This document shows, piece after piece, positions 5,716-13,118 of a stretch of DNA of 32,367 nucleotides. The stretch is from Luteibacter yeojuensis (GTDB taxonomy: Bacteria; Pseudomonadota; Gammaproteobacteria; Xanthomonadales; Rhodanobacteraceae): assembly GCF_000964085.1 (NCBI RefSeq), contig NZ_JZRB01000027.1:1-32367 (forward strand), given 5' to 3'. Positions within the stretch are counted from its first letter, which is position 1. The number at the start of each line of letters is the position of its first letter. The position numbers and the translations under genes are program-made. The notes under the pieces were generated by a model. That model saw only the letters and a list, made by a program, of their open reading frames with translations, searched no databases and was not told where the DNA came from.

Positions 5716-7332
5716 TCAGTGGTCGGTATTGCCGTGGGCCAGCTCATCGTCATGGATGACCGGCGGCACGTCGAAGGTGTGGTGGGGCGCCGGCGACGGC
5801 ACGGTCCACTCGAGGCCCTTGGCACCTTCCCACGAGCGGTCGGCCGCCTTCTTCTTCGAGAAGAACACGCAATGCACCACCACGCCCAGGAAGATCAGCT
5901 GCGAGGCGCCGAACCAGAAGCCGCCGATGGAGCTGATCATGTTGAAGTTGGCGAAGGCCACGTTGTAATCGGGGATGCGGCGCGGCATGCCGGCCAGGCC
6001 CAGGAAGTGCTGCGGGAAGAACAACACGTTCACCGAGATGACGCTGGACCAGAAATGAATCTTGCCCCAGGTCTCGTTGTACATGTGGCCCGACCACTTC
6101 GGCAGCCAGTAGTACGCGGCGGCCATGATCGAGAAGGCGGCACCGGTGACCAGCACGTAATGGAAGTGCGCCACCACGAAGTAGGTATCGTGGTACTGGA
6201 AGTCGGCCGGGGCCAGCGCCAGCATGAGGCCGGAGAAGCCGCCGATGGTGAACAGGATGACGAACGCGATGGAGAACAGCATCGGCGTCTCGAAGGTCAT
6301 CGAGCCGCCCCACATCGTGCTCACCCAGTTGAACACCTTCACGCCCGTCGGCACCGCGATGAGCATGGTGGCGTACATGAAGAAGATCTCGGCGCCCATC
6401 GGCAGGCCCACGGCGAACATGTGGTGCGCCCAGACGATGAACGAGAGGAAGGCGATGGAGGCGATGGCGAACACCATGGCGCGGTAGCCGAAGATCGGCT
6501 TGCGGGCGAAGGTGGGGATGATCTCCGAGATGATCCCGAACGCCGGCAGGATCATGATGTACACCTCGGGGTGCCCGAAGAACCAGAAGATGTGCTGGTA
6601 CAGCACCGGGTCGCCGCCGCCGGCGGCGTTGAAGAAGTTGGTGTGGAAGTACTTGTCGGTGAGCAGCATGGTGACCGCGCCCGCCAGCACCGGCATCACC
6701 GCGATGAGCAGGAACGCCGTGATCAGCCAGCTCCACACGAACACCGGCATCTTCAGCAGATCCATGCCCGGGGCACGCATGTTGAGGATGGTGGCGATGA
6801 TGTTGATGGCGCCCATGATGGAGCTGATACCCATCAGGTGGACCGCGAACACCACGTAGGCGATGGACTCGCCCTGCAGCGACAGCGGCGGGTACATGGT
6901 CCAGCCACCGGCGGGGCCGCCGCCCGGCATGAACAGCGTGCCCAGCAGCAGGGTGAAGGCGAAGGGCATGATCCAGAACGAGAGGTTGTTCATGCGCGGC
7001 AGCGCCATGTCCGGCGCGCCGACCATGAGCGGGATCATCCAGTTCGCCAGGCCCACGAACGAGGGCATGATGGCGCCGAAGATCATGACCAGCGCGTGCA
7101 TCGTCGTCATTTCATTGAAGAAATACGGCTGCACGAGCTGCATGCCCGGCTTGAACAGCTCCGCGCGGATAACCATCGCGAAGGCGCCGCCGATGAAGAA
7201 CATCGTCAGCGAGAAAATGAGGTACAGCGTGCCGATGTCCTTGTGGTTCGTGGACATCACCCAGCGCTGGAAGAACCCCTGCGGCGCGTGGTGCGCGTGA
7301 TCGTGGTGGTCGTGGGTGGCTGCGTTCGCCAT
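5716..7332 (-). CDS. ctaD: Cytochrome c oxidase subunit I
   Basis: The catalytic heme-copper subunit, with 538 residues and about twelve TM helices. The metal ligands are present: His79 (low-spin heme a), His254 with Tyr258 in GHPEVY (CuB and cross-linked Tyr), His302-His303 (CuB), and His388 and His390 in VVAHFHYV (heme a3 and heme a). The GHPEVY pattern indicates an A-type oxidase. The start is ATG 7330-7332, chosen because the longer upstream frame is not family sequence. The N-terminus is unusually His-rich (six His in residues 7-15). ctaC precedes it by 34 bases. Confidence 0.98.
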   Translation of the reverse strand: MANAATHDHHDHAHHAPQGFFQRWVMSTNHKDIGTLYLIFSLTMFFIGGAFAMVIRAELFKPGMQLVQPYFFNEMTTMHALVMIFGAIMPSFVGLANWMIPLMVGAPDMALPRMNNLSFWIMPFAFTLLLGTLFMPGGGPAGGWTMYPPLSLQGESIAYVVFAVHLMGISSIMGAINIIATILNMRAPGMDLLKMPVFVWSWLITAFLLIAVMPVLAGAVTMLLTDKYFHTNFFNAAGGGDPVLYQHIFWFFGHPEVYIMILPAFGIISEIIPTFARKPIFGYRAMVFAIASIAFLSFIVWAHHMFAVGLPMGAEIFFMYATMLIAVPTGVKVFNWVSTMWGGSMTFETPMLFSIAFVILFTIGGFSGLMLALAPADFQYHDTYFVVAHFHYVLVTGAAFSIMAAAYYWLPKWSGHMYNETWGKIHFWSSVISVNVLFFPQHFLGLAGMPRRIPDYNVAFANFNMISSIGGFWFGASQLIFLGVVVHCVFFSKKKAADRSWEGAKGLEWTVPSPAPHHTFDVPPVIHDDELAHGNTDH

Positions 7333-7366
7333 GGGCCTTGCACCTCTACCTTGGACTTGTACGGGA

Positions 7367-8269
7367 TCAGCCCTGGGGGGCCGTGGCGGGATTGGCCTGG
7401 GCGGTCTGCGCAGCCTGCTGCACCTTCGCCTCGTCCTGCTGGGTGGCCAGCCACTGGTCGAATTCCGCCTTGGGCACGGCCTTGACCACGATCGGCATGA
7501 AGCCGTGGTCCTGGCCGCACAGCTCGGCGCACTGGCCGCGGTAGACACCAGGCTCCTTGAGCTTGGTCCACGCCGAGTTGGCGATGCCCGGGATGGCGTC
7601 CATCTTCCAGCCCAGCGCCGGCACCCACCAAGAGTGGATGACGTCGCCGCCGACGATGATGAAGCGGATCTTTGTGCCCACCGGGACGACGAGCGGCTTG
7701 TCGACATCGAGCAGGTAGGTCTTGTAGCCGTCGACCTGGATCTTGTCGGGGTCGAGGTTCGACTTGAGCTGGCGGGTGCGGTCGGAGCTTTCTTCCAGCT
7801 TCGACATGAAGCCGACCCGGTCGACCGGCTTGCCCTTGTACTCGACGTAGTCGTAGCGCCACTTCCACTGGTAGCCGGTGACCTTGATGGTCATCTCCGA
7901 GCCGGTGGTGTCGGCGAACGAGGTGAGGCCGCCCGTGGCCAGCTTGGCCAGGAAGATGAGGATGATGACGGGGATGACCGTCCAGACGATCTCGAGCTTC
8001 GTGCTGTGCGACCACTTCTCGGCCACGGCGCCGCGCGACTTACGGAAGCGGAACATCGCCACGAACATGGCGCCGAACACCACGATGCCGATGACGACGC
8101 AGACCCATAGCGCCACCATGTGCATGCCGTAGGGCGACCACTCCGCCGCGCCCTTGGTCATGTTGAGCTGGTCGGGCTCCGGGTTGGCCATCGCCACCCC
8201 GCCCGAAAGGGCCATTGCCACGCCTGCCGTCCACGCCGAAACCAATCGTCCGATGCCGCCAGATGTCAT
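7367..8269 (-). CDS. ctaC: Cytochrome c oxidase subunit II
   Basis: The CuA-bearing subunit that accepts electrons from cytochrome c. It has 300 residues: a signal peptide with likely cleavage after AMA (about residue 28), two TM helices (about 50-72 and 93-112) and a periplasmic cupredoxin domain. CuA ligands are His212, Cys247, Glu249, Cys251, His255 and Met258 (CAELCGQDHGFM). It lacks the C-terminal cytochrome c domain of caa3 enzymes and ends in a short Ala/Gln-rich tail. The start is ATG 8267-8269 with AAAGGTG upstream. It lies between the DUF2244 gene and ctaD. Confidence 0.97.
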   Translation of the reverse strand: MTSGGIGRLVSAWTAGVAMALSGGVAMANPEPDQLNMTKGAAEWSPYGMHMVALWVCVVIGIVVFGAMFVAMFRFRKSRGAVAEKWSHSTKLEIVWTVIPVIILIFLAKLATGGLTSFADTTGSEMTIKVTGYQWKWRYDYVEYKGKPVDRVGFMSKLEESSDRTRQLKSNLDPDKIQVDGYKTYLLDVDKPLVVPVGTKIRFIIVGGDVIHSWWVPALGWKMDAIPGIANSAWTKLKEPGVYRGQCAELCGQDHGFMPIVVKAVPKAEFDQWLATQQDEAKVQQAAQTAQANPATAPQG

Positions 8270-8288
8270 GTTTGCACCTTTGTTGAAC

Positions 8289-8771
8289 CTACCTGCGCGA
8301 CTGATCCATGACCTCGGACAGAAGCACCATGAGTTTCCTTGACACCTCGGCCCTTTCCTCTTCCCCAAGGAAGGCGCCGATTTCGAGCTCGTTGCCGTGC
8401 GATGTGATCAGGAGCCGCTGGCGACCTGCCCCCGGCGCCAGCCCGATGCGCAACCAATATGTCTGGAAACGGCGCACCCGTCGACCGGGTAGCTGCCGCA
8501 CCTCGAGCGTATCCGGGCCAATGGCAATGCGTTCACCCCTGTCGCCGGCCCGCCAGGCCGCGCCAAGCGCGAACCCCATGGCGAACGCCTCGAGCAGCGC
8601 GAAGACGGGGGCGAAGACATTCCCCTGCCATGCGCCGAGCGTGGCGATCGCCAGGGCCAACACCGCAAGACCGATGATCAGCCGACGCAGGCCGCGCTTG
8701 TCCAGCGCACGGTTGGGCCGCAGCCACAACACGCGCGGGTGACCCGCGACGGTCGGTCGAAGCACGATCAT
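8289..8771 (-). CDS. DUF2244-family membrane protein
   Basis: A 160-residue protein with two adjacent hydrophobic helices (about 30-46 and 50-70), then a soluble beta-rich domain with RIAIGPDTLEVRQLPGRRVRRF and TYWLRIGL. DUF2244 genes commonly precede coxB in proteobacteria; their function is unknown. The start MIVLRPT at 8769-8771 was chosen because the promoter (-10 at 8800-8805) places transcription near 8793. The alternative ATGs at 8793-8795 and 8802-8804 would be leaderless or overlap the -10. It ends 19 bases before ctaC, so it is the first gene of the operon. Confidence 0.82.
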   Translation of the reverse strand: MIVLRPTVAGHPRVLWLRPNRALDKRGLRRLIIGLAVLALAIATLGAWQGNVFAPVFALLEAFAMGFALGAAWRAGDRGERIAIGPDTLEVRQLPGRRVRRFQTYWLRIGLAPGAGRQRLLITSHGNELEIGAFLGEEERAEVSRKLMVLLSEVMDQSRR

Positions 8772-8799
8772 GGAAATCCGGCGTGCCTGGAACATTGGG

Positions 8800-8828
8800 A
8801 TCATAGGGCGGCGGCGATGATGCGGCAA
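8800..8828 (-). promoter_or_regulatory. Sigma70-type promoter of the cox operon
   Basis: On the minus strand, TTGCCG (8823-8828) and TATGAT (8800-8805) are spaced by exactly 17 bases. They match the -35 and -10 consensus at 4/6 and 5/6 positions. It lies directly before the DUF2244-ctaC-ctaD-ctaE run. Confidence 0.6.
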
Positions 8829-8856
8829 GGACGGGTGCGGCGCTGGGGCGCCGCCG

Positions 8857-8954
8857 CCCGTGAAGCGTCAAGCGTGAATCGTAAGTGCTTGACGGCGCTC
8901 AACCCCCGCCACGCGCCGGCTTAACCTGACGATTGACGCTTCACTCTTCACGGG
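8857..8954. repeat. Imperfect 26-base inverted repeat between the cox operon and putA
   Basis: The arms are 8857-8882 and 8929-8954, with about three mismatches and a 46-base loop. Each arm has internal near-repeats of the unit GTGAAG/GTCAAG. It differs from the GTAG repeats elsewhere in the window. It lies upstream of both divergent transcription units, so it cannot be a terminator for either gene. It may be a miniature repeat element or a regulatory structure. Confidence 0.65.
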
Positions 8955-9039
8955 ATAGGCACCCCACCCCGCAGCGCACCACGCAAGAACCCCCACCCTC
9001 CCTTACAATGCGCAGTCTCCCCACCCCCCAATAGCCCCC

Positions 9040-12000
9040 GTGAACCCGTCCATCCTCAGTCCCGAACTCCCCACCGGTGCCGAGCCGGCGCGCGCGCGCA
9101 TCACCGCCGCATGGCTGCGCGACGAAACCGAGGCCGTCAACGACCTCCTGGCCCAGGCCACCCTGCCGCCCACCGAGCGCGAGCACGTCATCGACGTGGC
9201 GGCCGGCCTGGTCACCCGAGTCCGCGCCCGGGCCAAGGACCAGAGCGCCGTCGAATCCTTCATGCGCCAGTACGATCTCTCCTCCGAGGAGGGCGTGCTG
9301 CTCATGTGCGTGGCCGAGGCCCTGCTCCGCATCCCCGACAAGGCCACGGCCGACAAGCTCATCCGCGACAAGCTGGGCGATGCCGACTGGAAGAAGCACC
9401 TGGGCCGCAGCGAGTCGCTGTTCGTCAACGCCTCCACCTGGGGCCTCATGCTCACCGGCCACCTGGTGAACCTGGCCGAGGAGACCCGCCACGACTTCAG
9501 CTCCGCCCTGCGCCGCCTCGTCGGCCGCGCGGGCGAGCCGGTGGTGCGCCTGGCCGTGCGCCAGGCCATGCGCATCATGGGCCACCAGTTCGTCATGGGC
9601 CGCACCATCAAGGAGGCGCTCGACCGCTCCGAGGAGAAGGAGCACTCGGTGTTCCGCTATTCGTACGACATGCTCGGCGAATCGGCGCTCACCCAGGCCA
9701 CGGCCGAGCGCTACCAGCAGGATTACCGCGACGCCATCAACGCCCTGGGCGCCCGTGGCCCGTTCACCAGCAACGTCGAGGCGCCGTCCATCTCGGTGAA
9801 GCTCTCGGCGCTGCACCCGCGCTACGAGGTGGGCAACCGCGCCCGCGCCCGCACCGAGCTGGGCGCGAAGCTGCTCGAGCTGTCGCAGCTGGCCTACAAG
9901 AACGGCATCGCCCTCTCGGTGGACGCCGAGGAGACCGATCGCCTCGAGCTCTCGCTCGACATCATCGGCGATGTGTTCGCCCACCCCTCGCTCGAGGGCT
10001 GGAACGGCCTGGGCATCGTCATCCAGGCCTACCAGAAGCGCGCGCCGTTCGTCATCGACTGGGTGGTGGAGAAGGCCCGCGCAACCGGCCGCCGCTGGTT
10101 CGTGCGCCTGGTGAAGGGTGCCTACTGGGACGCCGAGATCAAGCGTTCGCAGGAAAACGGCCTGTCGGGCTACCCGGTGTACACGCGCAAGCCCAACACC
10201 GACGTCAGCTACCTGGCCTGCGCCCACCGCCTGTTCAACGCGGGCAGCGACCTGGTCTACCCGCAGTTCGCCACGCACAACGCCCATACCATCGCCGCGA
10301 TCCACCACATCGCGAAGGGCCGGCCGTACGAGAACCAGCGCCTGCACGGCATGGGCGCCGACCTCTACGCCGAGGTCATCGGCAAGGACAAGCTCAACGT
10401 GCCCTGCCGCGTCTACGCGCCGGTGGGCACGCACGAGGATCTGCTGCCCTACCTGGTGCGCCGCCTGCTCGAGAACGGCGCCAACACCAGCTTCGTCAAC
10501 CGCGTGGTGGACGAAAGCGTGCCGGTCCGCGACCTCGTCGCCGACCCGTGCGAAATCGTGCGCGCCTTCGCCTCCATCCCGCACCCCCGCATTCCCCTGC
10601 CGGTCAACCTGTACGGCGAACTCCGGAAGAACTCCATGGGCATGAACTTCGCTAACGACAACGAGCTGAACGAGCTCGCCGACGCCGTCAACCGCCACTC
10701 GGGCCCGTGGGCGGCCGCCCCGCTCGTCGCCGGTGGCGCCACCGGTGGCACCCGCGTGGAGGTCACCGACCCGTCCGATCGCCGCCGCATCATCGGCACG
10801 GTGGAAAACGCCTCCGAGGGCCTGGTCGACCAGGCGCTGCGCGCCGGCGTCGCCGCCCAGCCGGGCTGGGACCGCCTGCCGGCCGCCAGCCGCGCCGCCA
10901 TCCTCGAGCACGCCGCCGAGCAGCTGGAGCACCACCGCGCCGAGTTCATCGCCATGTGCGTGCGCGAGGCCGGCAAGAGTCTGCCCGACGCCATCGCGGA
11001 AATCCGCGAGGCCGCGGACTTCCTCCGCTACTACGCCACCATGGCGCGCCGCCTGTTCGGCCAGCCCGAGCAGCTGCCTGGCCCCACCGGCGAGAGCAAC
11101 CAGCTGTTCCTCAACGGCCGCGGCGTGTTCGTCTGCATCAGCCCGTGGAACTTCCCGCTGGCCATCTTCCTCGGCCAGGTGGCCGCGGCGCTGGCTGCCG
11201 GCAACGCCGTCATCGCCAAGCCGGCCGAGCAGACCGCGTTGATCGGCCATGCCGCCGTGAAGCTGCTGCACGCGGCGGGCGTGCCCACCGATGTGCTGCA
11301 GTTCCTGCCGGGCGATGGCGCCACCGTCGGCGCCGCCCTCACCCGCGATCCGCGCGTGGCCGGCGTGGCCTTCACCGGCTCCACCGATACGGCGTGGGCC
11401 ATCAACCGCGCCCTCGCCGCCCGCAACGCCCCCATCGCCGCGCTTATCGCCGAGACCGGCGGCCAGAACGCGATGATCGCCGACTCCTCCGCCCTGCCCG
11501 AGCAGATCGTCAAGGACGTCATCAACTCGGCGTTCCAGTCGGCCGGCCAGCGCTGCTCGGCCGCGCGCATCCTGTTCGTGCAGGAAGACATCGCCGACAA
11601 GGTCATCGGCATGCTCGCCGGCGCCATGGCGGAACTGAAGGTGGGCGACCCGGGCCTGCTCTCCACCGATGTCGGCCCGGTCATCGACGAAGACGCCCGC
11701 CAGATCCTCGTCGACCACGCGGCCCGCATGGACCGCGAGGCGAAGAAGATTGGCGAAGTGGCCCTGCCGGCCGAGACGGCCAACGGCACGTTCTTCGCGC
11801 CGCGCGCGTACGAGATCCCGTCGCTGGAGACGCTCACCCGCGAGATCTTCGGCCCGGTGCTGCACGTCATCCGCTGGAAGGGCGCCGACCTTGCCAAGGT
11901 GGTCGAGCAGATCAACGCCACGGGCTTCGGCCTTACGCTCGGCATCCACAGCCGCATCGACGACACGATCGACTACATCTCGTCGCGCGCGAAGGTGGGC

Positions 12001-12192
12001 AACTGCTACGTCAACCGCAACCAGATCGGCGCGGTGGTCGGCGTGCAGCCGTTCGGCGGCGAAGGCCTGAGCGGCACCGGCCCGAAGGCCGGCGGCCCGC
12101 ACTACCTGCTGCGCTTCGCGGGCGAGCGCACGCTCACCATCAACACCACGGCCGCGGGTGGCAATGCGTCGCTGTTGACGATCGGCGAGTAA
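9040..12192 (+). CDS. putA: Bifunctional proline dehydrogenase / delta-1-pyrroline-5-carboxylate dehydrogenase
   Basis: Oxidises proline to glutamate in two steps using FAD and then NAD+. At 1050 residues it is the short PutA form without the N-terminal ribbon-helix-helix DNA-binding domain of E. coli PutA, so it should not repress transcription itself. The PRODH domain shows VKLSALHPRYE (about 253), RLVKGAYWDAEIK (about 356), FATHNA (410) and QRLHGMGADLY. The aldehyde dehydrogenase domain shows ISPWNFPLA (about 700), FTGSTD, the general base Glu805 in ETGGQN and the catalytic Cys839 in GQRCSAAR. The start is GTG 9040 without a visible Shine-Dalgarno; a TACAAT -10-like box lies at 9004-9009. 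A strong terminator follows. Confidence 0.96.
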   Translation: MNPSILSPELPTGAEPARARITAAWLRDETEAVNDLLAQATLPPTEREHVIDVAAGLVTRVRARAKDQSAVESFMRQYDLSSEEGVLLMCVAEALLRIPDKATADKLIRDKLGDADWKKHLGRSESLFVNASTWGLMLTGHLVNLAEETRHDFSSALRRLVGRAGEPVVRLAVRQAMRIMGHQFVMGRTIKEALDRSEEKEHSVFRYSYDMLGESALTQATAERYQQDYRDAINALGARGPFTSNVEAPSISVKLSALHPRYEVGNRARARTELGAKLLELSQLAYKNGIALSVDAEETDRLELSLDIIGDVFAHPSLEGWNGLGIVIQAYQKRAPFVIDWVVEKARATGRRWFVRLVKGAYWDAEIKRSQENGLSGYPVYTRKPNTDVSYLACAHRLFNAGSDLVYPQFATHNAHTIAAIHHIAKGRPYENQRLHGMGADLYAEVIGKDKLNVPCRVYAPVGTHEDLLPYLVRRLLENGANTSFVNRVVDESVPVRDLVADPCEIVRAFASIPHPRIPLPVNLYGELRKNSMGMNFANDNELNELADAVNRHSGPWAAAPLVAGGATGGTRVEVTDPSDRRRIIGTVENASEGLVDQALRAGVAAQPGWDRLPAASRAAILEHAAEQLEHHRAEFIAMCVREAGKSLPDAIAEIREAADFLRYYATMARRLFGQPEQLPGPTGESNQLFLNGRGVFVCISPWNFPLAIFLGQVAAALAAGNAVIAKPAEQTALIGHAAVKLLHAAGVPTDVLQFLPGDGATVGAALTRDPRVAGVAFTGSTDTAWAINRALAARNAPIAALIAETGGQNAMIADSSALPEQIVKDVINSAFQSAGQRCSAARILFVQEDIADKVIGMLAGAMAELKVGDPGLLSTDVGPVIDEDARQILVDHAARMDREAKKIGEVALPAETANGTFFAPRAYEIPSLETLTREIFGPVLHVIRWKGADLAKVVEQINATGFGLTLGIHSRIDDTIDYISSRAKVGNCYVNRNQIGAVVGVQPFGGEGLSGTGPKAGGPHYLLRFAGERTLTINTTAAGGNASLLTIGE

Positions 12193-12217
12193 ACCGCGAA
12201 GACAACGCGGGGCATGG

Positions 12218-12249
12218 AAGCCGCGCCTGGCAACAGGCGCGGCTTTTTT
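12218..12249 (+). terminator. Rho-independent terminator of putA
   Basis: AAGCCGCGCCTG-GCAA-CAGGCGCGGCTT is a perfect 12-base-pair stem with a tetraloop, followed by a T run to 12249. It begins 25 bases after the putA stop. Confidence 0.95.
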
Positions 12250-12415
12250 CGTGGTCAGGACGCGTCACGATGGGTGGGAAAAACGCATCCCCGTTAAGAA
12301 AAATTCCCTAGGGCGAAAGTGATATTGCGTTTGCGCGCTTGCCTGCAGCACGCTCTGCCTGACCCACGCGCCGGCCGGTACCTGGCGTTCTCTCCCGCCC
12401 ACCGGAGGACCCGAC

Positions 12416-13018
12416 ATGCTGTCGGCCAGTACCGTGCACGCTGTTCCCGTGAAGCAGCGCATCCCTCGCGTTTCATCCCCGCCACTGCAGAAGTTCCGCC
12501 ACCGGCGCCTGGCGCAGGATCCCTCGATCCTTTCGTATCTTGCGCAGCCGGCGGGTGCGCTCGGCACGCACATCCAGGCCCTGGATTTCCGCCACGCGCC
12601 GTTCAACCTCATCCCCGCCGGCGGCGTGCGTGCGTTTGGCGAGATGATCATCATCGCGGGCGAATCCACGCTGCGCGTAGGTTGCCCCGACAACGAAGAA
12701 GGCGATCGCTGCGTGCTCACGGGCGTGCGGGGCCGGCACAACGATTGCATGATCCTGTTCCGCCACGCCTACGGCACGGTCACCTGCCGGCTTGGCGTTG
12801 GTGCGATCACCGCCGATGCGCACATCGGCTTCCTCCAGCATGGCGATTTCGCGGAGGTGCGCACCTTCAGCTTTACCCGCCCGCGGGAAGCCGGCGCGCA
12901 GGGTGACGCGGGGTTCTGGACCACGCTGCAATACAGTGCGCGGCACCTCAACGAATTGCAGGGGATGGTGTGGCGCGGGGGGACGCTCTGCATTGAGAGC
13001 CTTGTCCTGGAGCCTTGA
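12416..13018 (+). CDS. Unrecognised protein, 200 residues
   Basis: I do not recognise a family. Real coding is supported by GGAGG seven bases before ATG 12416 and by a 200-codon frame that fills the space between the putA terminator and the dcp 3' end. The N-terminal 40 residues are basic and Pro/Ser-rich. The rest looks like a mixed beta fold, with PFNLIPAGGVRAFGEMIIIA, the GxxGxH-like GVRGRHNDCMILFRHAYG, and HIGFLQHGDFAEVRTF. Five Cys are scattered (GCPDN, DRCV, NDCM, VTCR, TLCIE). There is no signal peptide or TM helix. It is probably monocistronic. The preceding 12250-12415 holds no clear promoter. Confidence 0.7.
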   Translation: MLSASTVHAVPVKQRIPRVSSPPLQKFRHRRLAQDPSILSYLAQPAGALGTHIQALDFRHAPFNLIPAGGVRAFGEMIIIAGESTLRVGCPDNEEGDRCVLTGVRGRHNDCMILFRHAYGTVTCRLGVGAITADAHIGFLQHGDFAEVRTFSFTRPREAGAQGDAGFWTTLQYSARHLNELQGMVWRGGTLCIESLVLEP

Positions 13019-13027
13019 GGCGGGGGT

Positions 13028-13051
13028 ATCGCGCGCAAGCGCGCTCCCACA
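13028..13051 (-). repeat. GTAG/REP-type repeat, single half-element
   Basis: ATCGCGCGCAAGCGCG followed by CTCCCACA, the reverse orientation of the half-element core. It lies ten bases after the unrecognised gene, in the convergent gap with dcp. Confidence 0.75.
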
Positions 13052-13089
13052 GGAGGATTGGCGTGCACTACGGTTGCGGCCATAGAAGT

Positions 13090-13109
13090 GGGGCCCCTTG
13101 CGGGGCCCC
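13090..13109 (-). terminator. Terminator-like hairpin after dcp
   Basis: GGGGCCCC-TTGC-GGGGCCCC is a perfect eight-base-pair GC stem just beyond the dcp stop, in a convergent gap. Neither strand has a good T run, so it is a weak intrinsic terminator at best. Confidence 0.5.
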
Positions 13110-13118
13110 GGGTGGTGC

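Noticed and set aside
8857-8954. Inverted repeat considered as a terminator
   Set aside because: It lies between divergent genes upstream of both starts, the loop is long, and no T tract follows.
8941-12102. Open frame of about 1050 codons on the minus strand opposite putA
   Set aside because: Reads as a reverse-complement shadow with an Arg/Val/Ala/His-rich composition and no domain. putA on the plus strand has full catalytic signatures.
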